From Lachnospiraceae bacterium UBA7729 (GTDB lineage Bacteria; Bacillota; Clostridia; Lachnospirales; Lachnospiraceae), in NCBI GenBank assembly GCA_002482005.1, contig DLFD01000083.1, positions 1 to 48,149 on the forward strand: DNA of 48,149 bases, read 5' to 3'. The notes beneath the pieces are model-generated. The model searched no databases. It saw nothing but the letters and a program-made list of their open reading frames with translations, and was not told the DNA's origin. Positions 24,800 through 32,822 of the stretch are shown one piece after another. Numbering within the stretch: the first letter of the stretch is position 1; each line of letters starts with the position of its first letter. The translations under genes and the position numbers were made by a program.

Positions 24800-26062
24800 T
24801 CACACGCTTCCGTAGATTTTCTTCGGCACATAAGCTTTCACATAGATCCCGTCAGGCTCATACCTTGACTCCAGCAGCGTTCCGTAGGTGCGGATCAGCT
24901 GTACCTTTCCACCCTCCGCATAGCTGTAGGTCCGTTCGATCAGGATCTTGTCCCTCATGAGGATCTCCTGAAGGGCATCCAGAAACCTGTCCAGTCCCTC
25001 CCCTGTCTTCGCAGAGGTCCGGATGACCGCATCCGCGTTCCGGTCCGGGACCATGTTCCCGAGGCTGCCCTCATCGAGGCAGTCGGCCTTGTTCAGCAGG
25101 GTGATGACAGGCTTTCCCATGGCGCCGAGCTCCTGCAGAGTATCATAGACGGTAGCCATCTGCATGTCCGCCTGCGGATTCGAGGCATCCACCACATGGA
25201 TGATGACATCCGCATACTTTGCCTCCTCCAGTGTGGAAGAGAACGCTTCCACCAGGTTGTGGGGCAGTTTGCGGATGAATCCGACCGTATCGGTCAGAAG
25301 GACCTTCTGACCGCTCTCCATCTCCAGAAGTCTTGTGACCGGATCCAGGGTCGCGAACAGCTTGTTCTCCGCAAGGACCCCCGCCCCCGTCAGGGTATTC
25401 AGCAGGGTCGACTTGCCGGCATTCGTGTAGCCGACGATCGCAGCGACCGGCGCCGCCCCCTCGCCTCTGTGGGTGCGCAGCAGCTGTCTGTGCTTCTTCA
25501 CCTCGTCAAGTTCCCGCCGCAGCTGTGCCATCCGTCTCTGGATGAGGCGTCGGTCCGTCTCAAGCTTCTTTTCACCCGGCCCCCTGGTCCCGATACCGCC
25601 TCCGAGCCTCGAAAGCTCGGTCCCGATCCCGGCAAGTCTGGTCATACGGTATTTCAGCTGAGCCAGCTCGACCTGAATCTTGCCCTCGGAGCTGGTTGCC
25701 CTCTGCGCAAAGATATCAAGGATCAGAAGTGTCCTGTCCATGACCTTGAGGTCCAGCGCATCGCTCAGGTTTCTCAGCTGGGCAGGGGAAAGCTCATCAT
25801 CCGCGATCAGGCCATTGGCGCCAGTCTCTTCCGCAAGCCGTCTGACCTCCTCGATTTTTCCGCTTCCTATATAAGTTCCCGGCTCCGGGCTCTCAAGGTT
25901 CTGGACCATGGAGCCGACGACCTCTGCCCCGGCAGTATCCGCAAGCGATGCCAGTTCCTCAAGGGAATCTTCCTCGTCCAGCTCATCCCGTGGAGTCCCG
26001 ACGCCGACAAGGATCACACGCTCGGCGATCTGCTTTCCAGGTTCCGTATATCGGTTCTGCAA
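24800..26062 (-). CDS. hflX: Ribosome-associated GTPase HflX
   Basis: A 420-residue GTPase that binds the 50S subunit and rescues or splits stalled ribosomes. The N-terminal HflX domain includes YIGSGKIEEV and the glycine-rich RLGGGIGTRGPGEKKLE. The G domain has GYTNAGKST, DTVGFIRKLP and NKAD. Length is normal. Its start lies 12 bp after the TPR lipoprotein stop, so the two are co-transcribed. Confidence 0.95.
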   Translation of the reverse strand: MQNRYTEPGKQIAERVILVGVGTPRDELDEEDSLEELASLADTAGAEVVGSMVQNLESPEPGTYIGSGKIEEVRRLAEETGANGLIADDELSPAQLRNLSDALDLKVMDRTLLILDIFAQRATSSEGKIQVELAQLKYRMTRLAGIGTELSRLGGGIGTRGPGEKKLETDRRLIQRRMAQLRRELDEVKKHRQLLRTHRGEGAAPVAAIVGYTNAGKSTLLNTLTGAGVLAENKLFATLDPVTRLLEMESGQKVLLTDTVGFIRKLPHNLVEAFSSTLEEAKYADVIIHVVDASNPQADMQMATVYDTLQELGAMGKPVITLLNKADCLDEGSLGNMVPDRNADAVIRTSAKTGEGLDRFLDALQEILMRDKILIERTYSYAEGGKVQLIRTYGTLLESRYEPDGIYVKAYVPKKIYGSV

Positions 26063-26074
26063 ATGTTTCTCTCC

Positions 26075-27139
26075 TCAGTTTCTTGAATTCAGGAATGTCA
26101 GTTCCCTCTGCCCTTTTTCATCGGTCGGATAATTCTGTACATAAGTCTGACACTTGTCCTTGGCCGTCAGGAAATCCAGATTCTTCTCGTAAGCGACGAT
26201 CTCATTGAAATAGAGATCCTGCTTTCCTTCATTGCCCGGAAGTGCCAGTCCCTCGGTGATGTACTGAAGGGCAGCGTCCGGGTCATCCTGCGCAAGTGCA
26301 CAGAGCGCAAGGCCGTTGTAACTGTCCGTACTGTCCTTATCGATTGAATTGACCTGTGAGTAGATTGCCTTCGCGTTGTCGTAATCTTCCCGTGCAAGGT
26401 AGATCTGCCCCATCAGCGACAAGGCCGGCACATAGTTCTCTCCGACCGGCTTGTTCAGAGCCGTCGCCGCCTCGTCATACTGCTCCAGATAGAAATAGAT
26501 CTGGCCAATGTGGTACCAGTCCTCCGTGCTTTCGGGCTGACTGCCCAGCGCCGTCTGCAGATATTCATCTCCGATCCCGGACAGATGACAGTCGCTGTAG
26601 ACCTGATAGATGTTCAGATATAGACTGTAGTTCTTCGGGTCAAGAGAGACCACATAATCGAAATTGGTCTTGGCCTTGTCCTGTTCTCCCTGATAGAGAT
26701 AAGCAGCCCCGCGATAGAAATAAGGCTCTTTCAGGGTATCATCGATCTCCAGCGCCGTTTCCGCCGTCCTGACCGTCCCCTGATAATCGGCATTCCGGTA
26801 CTGGGCAGACTCCATGTAGAGAAGCAGGTCTTTCACGGTGTCCGGCATCTTATCGTCTGTCGCCGCAAGAGCATAGCCGAAAGCATCGACCGCTTCCTTA
26901 TATTTTGCCTGTCCCATCAGGGCTATGCCAAGCCCCCGGTATGCTTCAACCTGATTCTCTCCCTCTGTCAGAGCGGTCTCGAAATCCTTCTCCGCCGTCT
27001 GATAATCGGCGTCCTCTACCGCATCGTACCCCCGGTCCGTCTTCTCTGTGGACACAGCCGGTGAACATCCCGTAAGCGTCAGAGCGGCAAGCATCAGGAC
27101 AAGCGCCGCCTTCGCGTATCTTTTTCCTTCTCTCTTCAA
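26075..27139 (-). CDS. TPR-repeat lipoprotein
   Basis: A 354-residue surface protein. A Lys/Arg-rich start and hydrophobic stretch ALVLMLAALTLTGC end in a lipobox Cys, so it should be lipid-anchored outside the membrane. The rest consists of about eight tetratricopeptide repeats (for example VEAYRGLGIALMGQAKYKEAVDAFGYAL), a protein-protein interaction scaffold. The start is a TTG at 27139, chosen because GGGGGAAGG lies 8 bases upstream; earlier in-frame codons encode no signal. Partner proteins are not known. It precedes hflX and follows a 20-bp palindrome. Confidence 0.82.
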   Translation of the reverse strand: MKREGKRYAKAALVLMLAALTLTGCSPAVSTEKTDRGYDAVEDADYQTAEKDFETALTEGENQVEAYRGLGIALMGQAKYKEAVDAFGYALAATDDKMPDTVKDLLLYMESAQYRNADYQGTVRTAETALEIDDTLKEPYFYRGAAYLYQGEQDKAKTNFDYVVSLDPKNYSLYLNIYQVYSDCHLSGIGDEYLQTALGSQPESTEDWYHIGQIYFYLEQYDEAATALNKPVGENYVPALSLMGQIYLAREDYDNAKAIYSQVNSIDKDSTDSYNGLALCALAQDDPDAALQYITEGLALPGNEGKQDLYFNEIVAYEKNLDFLTAKDKCQTYVQNYPTDEKGQRELTFLNSRN

Positions 27140-27254
27140 GTGTGGATCCTTCCCCCTATACTCCCGGGCGACCGTCCCTGCTGCCCATGCTGATCTGATG
27201 TGTTCTGTATCTGTTATCTGCAGCTCCCGCAATCCTCAACACATCGCAGTCTCA

Positions 27255-27274
27255 GAATTTGCATATGCAAATTC
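27255..27274. promoter_or_regulatory. 20-bp perfect palindrome upstream of the TPR lipoprotein gene
   Basis: GAATTTGCATATGCAAATTC, 116 bp upstream of the TTG start and between it and the YbaK gene. A candidate operator; nearby at 27307-27345 a longer imperfect hairpin (AGTCGCCCGGCC/GGCCGGTGACT) is also present. Confidence 0.45.
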
Positions 27275-27387
27275 CTACGTGGTCAGTGCTGGGTGTGACA
27301 ATAAGTCGCCCGGCCTTACGTGCTGGGGCGCACACGGCCGGTGACTTTTGGAACTTGTGTTACCATATCATTATAGCAAGAACACGA

Positions 27388-27843
27388 TTACTTTGTCACA
27401 TCGATCCAGCTCTGATAACCCGAATACTGCTCCAGCTGGGTGATCGTCATCTTCACCGCGGAGTTCCCGCTCCCGGCAGCCGGATACACTACTTCGTGCC
27501 GCTTCAGGGATCCATCCAGATAGACCGTGACGCCTTCCTTCACCGCGAATGGGCATACGCCTCCTGGCGCATGCCCGATATAACCTTCCACCTCCGCCGG
27601 CGGGATCATCACCGCTTTCCTGTGAAAGTATTCCTTATATTTATGGTTATCGATCCGTGCTCGGCCTGCCATCACGATCAGGACCGGCTTTCCGTCCACA
27701 AGAAAAGACAAGGTCTTCGCGATCTGATCTGCATCCGTATTCAGCGCTTCTGCTGCAAGATCCACAGTTGCGGACGACTCCGGCAGCTCGATCACATCAA
27801 TTCCGGTCCCCCCGAAATATTCCTTCACTTTTTCAACAGCCAT
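27388..27843 (-). CDS. ybaK: YbaK/EbsC-type aminoacyl-tRNA deacylase
   Basis: A 151-residue protein of the YbaK/ProX editing family, which hydrolyses misacylated tRNA such as Cys-tRNA(Pro). Motifs include AKTLSFLVDGKPVLIVMAG with the conserved Lys, YIGHAPGGVCPFAV (the GxxPGGV and Pro loop) and a VYLDGSLKRHEVVYPAAG strand. Length is normal for a free-standing member. ATG 27843 follows AAAGGAG by 5 bases; the long in-frame extension upstream is translated repeat DNA and is rejected. Confidence 0.9.
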   Translation of the reverse strand: MAVEKVKEYFGGTGIDVIELPESSATVDLAAEALNTDADQIAKTLSFLVDGKPVLIVMAGRARIDNHKYKEYFHRKAVMIPPAEVEGYIGHAPGGVCPFAVKEGVTVYLDGSLKRHEVVYPAAGSGNSAVKMTITQLEQYSGYQSWIDVTK

Positions 27844-27990
27844 GAACACTCCTTTCCGTCTCATATTCAGTGAGACGAATCTCTTCCATGATCTCCTCCC
27901 AGGCGCATCAGCCTGATTTTCCCGATTTTCCCGATTATCCCACAAAAAAGAATGAATGAAAAGAGAAGAGAGCACCAGAATACCGATCCC

Positions 27991-28090
27991 GGCTTCCGAA
28001 AAAAAGAACGCTTCAGGGCTTCCAAAAAAGATCGCTTCAGGGCTTCCAAAAAAAGATCGCTTCAGGGCTTCCAAAAAAAGATCGCTTCAG
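27991..28090. repeat. A-tract tandem repeat upstream of the ribU promoter (four copies)
   Basis: Units at 27991-28016, 28017-28040, 28041-28065 and 28066-28090 with consensus GGCTTCCAAAAAAAGATCGC plus TTCAG. The A-run is 6 or 7 long, explaining the 24-26 bp unit length. The next GGCTT becomes GGCTTGCCA, which holds the -35 box of the ribU promoter, so the array abuts it. Confidence 0.9.
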
Positions 28091-28093
28091 GGC

Positions 28094-28122
28094 TTGCCAT
28101 GATAGGTTCCTTGAACTATAAT
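28094..28122 (+). promoter_or_regulatory. ribU promoter
   Basis: TTGCCA (28094-28099), 17-base spacer, TATAAT (28117-28122), directly ahead of the FMN riboswitch and next to an A-tract array that could act as an UP-like element. Confidence 0.85.
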
Positions 28123-28145
28123 TGGTTTTGTCAAATCGTTTAAGA

Positions 28146-28257
28146 GATCTTCAGGGCGGGGTGAGATTCCCCACCGGCAGTGAAAGCCTGCGACCCGCGA
28201 AAGCGGCCGATCCGGTGAGATTCCGGAGCCGACGGTACAGTCCGGATGGAAGAAGAT
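28146..28257 (+). ncRNA. FMN riboswitch (RFN element)
   Basis: It carries the conserved RFN sequence: ATCTTCAGGGCGGGGTGAGA, CCCCACCGGCAGTGAAAGCC, GATCCGGTGAGATTCCGGAG, CCGACGGTACAGTCCGGATG and the closing GAAGAAGAT that pairs with the start. It senses flavin mononucleotide and turns down the riboflavin transporter gene downstream. No clear terminator lies before the gene; CTCCTT at 28291-28296 can pair with the Shine-Dalgarno AAGGAG at 28338-28343, so control may be at translation. Confidence 0.97.
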
Positions 28258-28351
28258 TTATCAGATGTCCGATCGGTTCCGGTCGAATTTCTCCTTCTGC
28301 CAAAGCAAAAACCTGAACCTCTTGCAGATCATTCTGAAAGGAGCTTTTTCT

Positions 28352-28990
28352 ATGGCTGATTTATCTGCAGGTTCAACAGTGGCAAAAACAATGTCAAAGT
28401 CTCAAAGACGCACCCGCTACCTGGCAGTCACGGCTATGCTGTCGGCTGTAGCGACCGTTCTCATGTACATCGAGATCGCGGTCCCGTTCATGCCCTCCTT
28501 CATCAAGCTCGACCTGTCCGACCTTCCGGCCCTGATCGGGTCATTTGCCATGGGACCGGTCTACGGAGTCGCGATCGCCGCCATCAAGAACATCATCCAT
28601 CTGCTGGTCTCCAGCTCGGGCGGCGTCGGTGAGCTCTCCAACTTCCTGCTCAATGCTGTATTCGTACTGCCGGCGGGTCTCATTTACATGAAACATAAGA
28701 ACAAGAAGGGTGCCATCATCGGGGCCATGACCGGCGCAGTCGCCATGGCCGTGCTCAGCGTACCGATCAACTACTTCATCGTGTACCCGGTCTACACTGC
28801 ATTCATGCCCATGGAAACCATCATCAAGATGTACCAGGTGATCGATCCGAAGATTCAGGACGGTAACCTGCTCCAGTGCCTGGTCACCTTCAACATGCCG
28901 TTCACCTTCCTGAAGGCCATCCTCAGCGTCATCGTAACCTTTATCGTCTACAAGCCCCTGTCTCCGCTGATTCACGGAACAGGCAGGTAA
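28352..28990 (+). CDS. ribU: ECF transporter S component, riboflavin-specific (RibU)
   Basis: A 212-residue membrane protein with about six hydrophobic segments, the substrate-binding subunit of an energy-coupling-factor importer. Family features are LAVTAMLSAVATVLMYIEI, FIKLDLSDLPALIGSFAMGP and IKNIIHLL; the upstream FMN riboswitch settles riboflavin as the substrate. The start was placed at ATG 28352 after GAAAGGAG with 8-base spacing. The shared EcfA/EcfT energising module is not in this window. Confidence 0.95.
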   Translation: MADLSAGSTVAKTMSKSQRRTRYLAVTAMLSAVATVLMYIEIAVPFMPSFIKLDLSDLPALIGSFAMGPVYGVAIAAIKNIIHLLVSSSGGVGELSNFLLNAVFVLPAGLIYMKHKNKKGAIIGAMTGAVAMAVLSVPINYFIVYPVYTAFMPMETIIKMYQVIDPKIQDGNLLQCLVTFNMPFTFLKAILSVIVTFIVYKPLSPLIHGTGR

Positions 28991-29010
28991 AGACAAAGCC
29001 AGGGCTCATC

Positions 29011-29056
29011 GCCACATAAGCGCCTTCCCATGCAAGCATGGGCGGCGCTTTGTGGC
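29011..29056 (+). other. Long nested hairpin downstream of ribU
   Basis: GCCAC/GTGGC, AAGCGC/GCGCTT and CCCATG/CATGGG arms stack into one long stem about 20 bases after the ribU stop, flanked by a GGCTCATCGCC direct repeat. No T-run follows, so it is at best an atypical terminator or 3' stabiliser. Confidence 0.6.
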
Positions 29057-29101
29057 TCATCGCCGTACAAAAAAGACCGGTCATACGACCGGTCCATTCA
29101 G

Positions 29102-29174
29102 TGGAGACGGGAGGACTCGAACCTCTGACCTACTACACGTCAAGCAGTTGCTCTCCCAGCTGAGCTACGTCTCC
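29102..29174 (-). tRNA. tRNA-Val (GAC anticodon)
   Basis: A 73-base cloverleaf on the minus strand: acceptor GGAGACG/CGTCTCC, D-arm GCTC/GAGC, anticodon stem ACTGC/GTAGT with loop TTGACGT and anticodon GAC (plus-strand 29139-29141), T-arm AGAGG-TTCGAGT-CCTCC. CCA is not encoded. Confidence 0.95.
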
Positions 29175-29215
29175 ATATTCTGTTCTGCTGCCTTTTGGCT
29201 AACCATCACTTTGCT

Positions 29216-29244
29216 AGTATGCCACAGCCAGAAGCAGAATGCAA
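29216..29244 (-). promoter_or_regulatory. Promoter of tRNA-Val
   Basis: Minus strand TTGCAT (29239-29244), 17-base spacer, CATACT (29216-29221). Confidence 0.7.
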
Positions 29245-29474
29245 GTCTTTTTTGATCTTTTTTTAATTTTATGATGCCAGCAAATAAAGATGTTGCATGT
29301 GCAGTTGTCATTATCCGACATCTATATGGAATGGAAACTAAAAGCACTCAAAGATATGCACATTCTCTGCAATGTCCATATCGGGAATATTATGCAATAT
29401 GCACCGTTTTATCAACCGTAATAGCTCATTGTTTAGTAAATTAGCTAAATTATCACTTGATTTATTTGCAAATT
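29245..29474. other. AT-rich intergenic stretch
   Basis: About 230 bases clearly more AT-rich than its neighbours, with A/T runs and several TGCATATG/TGCAATATGCA-like motifs. On the minus strand a short open frame of about 50 codons runs from near 29485 to about 29336 (ends HIFECF), overlapping the 3' end of the HD gene; it has no good start or homolog I recognise. No known RNA was identified. Confidence 0.4.
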
Positions 29475-30143
29475 TCAGCAATCGCGAAGATTGCCCTGTC
29501 TCACATTTTTCTCGATCAGTTTTCTGGCATATTCCCAGATTACGGCAGCCCCTTCCCCGGTCTTTCTGTTTCTCCGGAGCACATCCGAAAGCTTCGCTCC
29601 ATGCTCGACCCAGCTCTTCCCTCCGGTTGCATCGTTCAGCTGCAGCGGCTGAAAATTGTCCAGCGTATGGGCGAACTTTGCCTCCGGAGTCTCATAAGCC
29701 TCGAATTCTTCCCAGAGGGCTTTCAGTTCAGCTCCCTGATCCGCCGGCAGCAACCCGAACAGATCTTCCGCTGCCTTCGCTTCTCTCTCATGGGCGGTAG
29801 CCTGGGCGGCATAGTCATACGCATAGCTGTCGCCGGCCTCGATCTCGACGATGTCGTGAATGAGGACCATCCTGATCGTCTTCAGCTGGTCGATCTTCTC
29901 ATTGGCGTACTCGGAAAACAGGAGCACGCCAAGCGCCAGGCTCCATGCATGCTCGGCATCCGTCTCCTTGCGGCTGCCTCCCCCGATGTAGGTCTGACGG
30001 GTGATCAGCTTCTCACCGTCCGCCCTGAGGAAGAAATCCATCTGCTTCTGAAGCCGCTCCGGAACTTTCATCTCTCCCTGACTGATCTCCTGATGGACCT
30101 CCTCCATCATCTGCTGTACCTTATCCTGCCCTGCTTCGCTCAT
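29475..30143 (-). CDS. HD-domain hydrolase (YfbR/HDDC2-like)
   Basis: A 222-residue protein with an HD phosphohydrolase core: the first metal His in the DAEHAWSLAL segment, HD pair in LIHDIVEIEAGD, and the distal Asp in FAHTLDNFQPL. YfbR-like proteins remove phosphate from deoxynucleoside monophosphates; the exact substrate here is not certain. The ATG has AGGGAGG upstream. It starts 18 bp after mutS2 and is probably co-transcribed with it. Confidence 0.87.
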   Translation of the reverse strand: MSEAGQDKVQQMMEEVHQEISQGEMKVPERLQKQMDFFLRADGEKLITRQTYIGGGSRKETDAEHAWSLALGVLLFSEYANEKIDQLKTIRMVLIHDIVEIEAGDSYAYDYAAQATAHEREAKAAEDLFGLLPADQGAELKALWEEFEAYETPEAKFAHTLDNFQPLQLNDATGGKSWVEHGAKLSDVLRRNRKTGEGAAVIWEYARKLIEKNVRQGNLRDC

Positions 30144-30161
30144 GTCAACCTCCCTGATCTC

Positions 30162-32648
30162 TTATTTCAATGTCACGATCGTAACGCCTGCGTCCCCTTC
30201 TCCGTACTCTCCGAGCCGGAAGGATTTCACATGCCTGTTCCTTCTCAGATAATTCTGGACACCCTTCCTCAGTGCGCCTGTCCCCTTGCCGTGGACCACG
30301 CGCACTTCCTCGAGATGGGCGATCGCGGCATCATCCAGGTACTTGTCCAGCTGGGAAGTCGCCTCATCCACCGTCATGCCGAGAAGATTGATCTCGGTAG
30401 AAACATTTGCAGACTTGGACATACGGACAGCGCCGGTCGAAGTTCTCTCGAAGGAAGGCGCCTTGACCGCGACTTCGTCGATGAGTTCGATGTCCTTGAC
30501 GTTGACGACCGAATGCAGAATACCCATCTGGACATCCAGATTGCCGGAGCGGTCAGGCAGCGAGCGCACGATTCCCTTCAGGTTCAGGGACAGCACCTTT
30601 ACGCTGTCGCCGACCTGGATCTTTTTCACGTCAACTTTCTTATGCGGCTTCTCCTCCTCAGCCTTCTTCCTGCCAGCCTCGAGCTCATCCATCCTGCCGC
30701 GAAGGGCTGTCCTCTTCCGCTCCATCTCCCTTGCAGAGATGGCATTGCCGCCCATCTTGTTGAATGCCCGGATGGTCTCGTCCGCGTACTGCTTGGTCTC
30801 GCGGAGCATATCGGCAGCCTGCTGTCTTGCCTTCTCCAGGATCTTGTCCTTCGACTCACGCATCCTGCGTTCCTGGTCCTGAAGGGACTGACGAAGCCTG
30901 CGGATCTCCTGCTGGTCCCTGGTCATGGCGTCTTCCGCCTTTTCCATCGATACCCGTCGATCTTCCAGGTCGGATATGACATTCTCAAACGATTCCTGCT
31001 CGTTCTCGATCCTGCCCTTCGCATCCTCGATGATCTCATCCGGAAGGCCGAGCCTCTTCGAGATCGCGAAAGCATTACTCTTGCCGGGCACACCGATGAG
31101 CAGGCGGTATGTAGGCCTGAGTGTGGAGACGTCGAACTCGCAGCAGGCATTCTCAACGCCCTTTGTGGAGAGGGCATAGATCTTGACCTCGCTGTAATGG
31201 GTGGTCGCGATCGTCCGGATCCCCCTGTCGTGAAGAGCGGACAGGATCGAGATCGCCAGTGCTGCGCCCTCCTCCGGATCGGTTCCGGCGCCAAGCTCAT
31301 CGAAGAGCACCATGCTCTTCTCGTCCGCCGCTTTCCAGAAAGAGACGATGTTGGTCATATGGCTGGAAAATGTGGACAGCGACTGTTCTATGGACTGCTC
31401 GTCTCCGATGTCCGCATAGATCTCGCTGAACATCGCAAGGCGGGAATGTTCTTTTGCAGGGATATGCAGTCCGCAGAGGCCCATGATCTCCAGAAGGCCG
31501 ATTGTCTTCAGGCTGACCGTCTTGCCGCCCGTATTCGGTCCGGAGATGACCAGCTGGTCAAACTGCTCCCCGATCCGGATATCGATCGGGACGACCTTCC
31601 TGCGTTCGATCAGCGGATGGCGCGCTCTCTTCAGATCCACGATACCATCCTCGTTCAGCTCCGGCATCGTTGCATTCATCTTCTTCGCCAGGGAAGCTCT
31701 CGCAAAGATATAATCCAGTTCCGAGAGGATCGAGATATCGGAGATCAGATAATCGCTTTCAGCAGCAGCCTTCCCGGACAGTTCCTGAAGGATCTTCTCG
31801 ATCTCCTTCTTCTCCTCCGCCTCAAGGGTACGGATATCATTGTTCAGCTTCACGACCGACATGGGCTCGACGAAGATCGTGGCCCCGGAAGCCGACTGGT
31901 CATGGATCATGCCGGGAACCTGGCTTCTGTACTCGGATTTGACCGGAAGACAGTATCTCCCGTCACGCTGAGTGATGACCGCGTCCTGAAGATATGCCCT
32001 TGCCGAGCCGTTCACCATCTGCTGGAGCTGGGAATGGATCCGCTCTTCCGACAGCCCGATCTGCCTCCTTATCCTTCTCAGATTCTGTGATGCATCGTCA
32101 GCGATCTCATCCTCGGACAGAATGCAGCGGCGGATCTCCCTTACCAGAGACGGGACCGGCTCCAGATCGGCAAACATCGATGTAAGGCTGTCCTCCTTCG
32201 GCTCCTCATCATCAGTGTCTGAGACATCCGCGGAAGGAGCCTCCGCTCCTCCCATCATCCGGTTCTTTGTCCAGTGCTGCCCGCCTTCGGCCACGACCGC
32301 CGGAGCGGGTTTCTTCTCTGCCGGCTTGTCCTCGTAGGACTTGACCTTTGCCGCTGTCTCCAGCAGCTTTGCGATATCGAGGAGCCCGGAAGCGGACAGA
32401 CTTCCGCCGATCTCAAGACGCTTGATGTCGGCGCGCATGTCCTTCACACCGGAAAAACTGACGCCGCCCTTCTCATAGATTCTTCTCAGCGCGTCGCCGG
32501 TCTCGGTCTGCATGCGCAGGACCTCGCTCATGTCAGATGACGGGATCAGCGCCTGGCACTTCATCTTGCCCGGAACGGAACCCGCACAGCTGACGAGCAT
32601 ATCTCTGATCTTCGGATACTCAAGGATCCGCAGTGCTTTTTCATTCAT
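30162..32648 (-). CDS. mutS2: MutS2 endonuclease
   Basis: An 828-residue MutS2 protein, which binds branched DNA or collided ribosomes and suppresses homologous recombination. Order: core/clamp region with DGRYCLPVKSEYRSQVPG, ATPase with GPNTGGKT Walker A, VLFDELGAGTDPEEG Walker B and ATTHYSEVK, a long coiled coil (QQEIRRLRQSLQDQERRMRE), and a C-terminal Smr nuclease domain with LLGMTVDEA and VVHGKGTGALRKGV. Residues about 108-153 form a Pro/Ala/Asp-rich stretch inserted in the N-terminal region that B. subtilis MutS2 lacks. It is divergent from yhaM. Confidence 0.95.
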   Translation of the reverse strand: MNEKALRILEYPKIRDMLVSCAGSVPGKMKCQALIPSSDMSEVLRMQTETGDALRRIYEKGGVSFSGVKDMRADIKRLEIGGSLSASGLLDIAKLLETAAKVKSYEDKPAEKKPAPAVVAEGGQHWTKNRMMGGAEAPSADVSDTDDEEPKEDSLTSMFADLEPVPSLVREIRRCILSEDEIADDASQNLRRIRRQIGLSEERIHSQLQQMVNGSARAYLQDAVITQRDGRYCLPVKSEYRSQVPGMIHDQSASGATIFVEPMSVVKLNNDIRTLEAEEKKEIEKILQELSGKAAAESDYLISDISILSELDYIFARASLAKKMNATMPELNEDGIVDLKRARHPLIERRKVVPIDIRIGEQFDQLVISGPNTGGKTVSLKTIGLLEIMGLCGLHIPAKEHSRLAMFSEIYADIGDEQSIEQSLSTFSSHMTNIVSFWKAADEKSMVLFDELGAGTDPEEGAALAISILSALHDRGIRTIATTHYSEVKIYALSTKGVENACCEFDVSTLRPTYRLLIGVPGKSNAFAISKRLGLPDEIIEDAKGRIENEQESFENVISDLEDRRVSMEKAEDAMTRDQQEIRRLRQSLQDQERRMRESKDKILEKARQQAADMLRETKQYADETIRAFNKMGGNAISAREMERKRTALRGRMDELEAGRKKAEEEKPHKKVDVKKIQVGDSVKVLSLNLKGIVRSLPDRSGNLDVQMGILHSVVNVKDIELIDEVAVKAPSFERTSTGAVRMSKSANVSTEINLLGMTVDEATSQLDKYLDDAAIAHLEEVRVVHGKGTGALRKGVQNYLRRNRHVKSFRLGEYGEGDAGVTIVTLK

Positions 32649-32730
32649 ATGCCTGTCTCCAATGAACCTGTTTGATAAACCATGGCATCATTTTATCACA
32701 ACGAACCTCTCTTAAGAAGCGAAGGTATGG

Positions 32731-32736
32731 TATAAT
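32731..32736 (+). promoter_or_regulatory. Extended -10 promoter of yhaM
   Basis: TGGTATAAT with TATAAT at 32731-32736; no good -35, as usual for extended -10 promoters. It lies in the divergent mutS2-yhaM interval. Confidence 0.6.
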
Positions 32737-32822
32737 GCCCGAAGACACTCAGCCTGCTGCGGTCCGGACAGCCGCAGCCTTCAGGGATCCGTCCGGATAT
32801 ATATACAGAAAGAAGTTATCCC

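Noticed and set aside
27844..28074. N-terminal extension of the YbaK gene
   Set aside because: Translates the A-tract repeats and precedes an internal ATG with a strong ribosome binding site.
29457..32090. 877-codon plus-strand open frame
   Set aside because: It lies antisense to the HD hydrolase and mutS2 genes, has no recognisable domain or ribosome binding site, and results from codon bias of the real genes.
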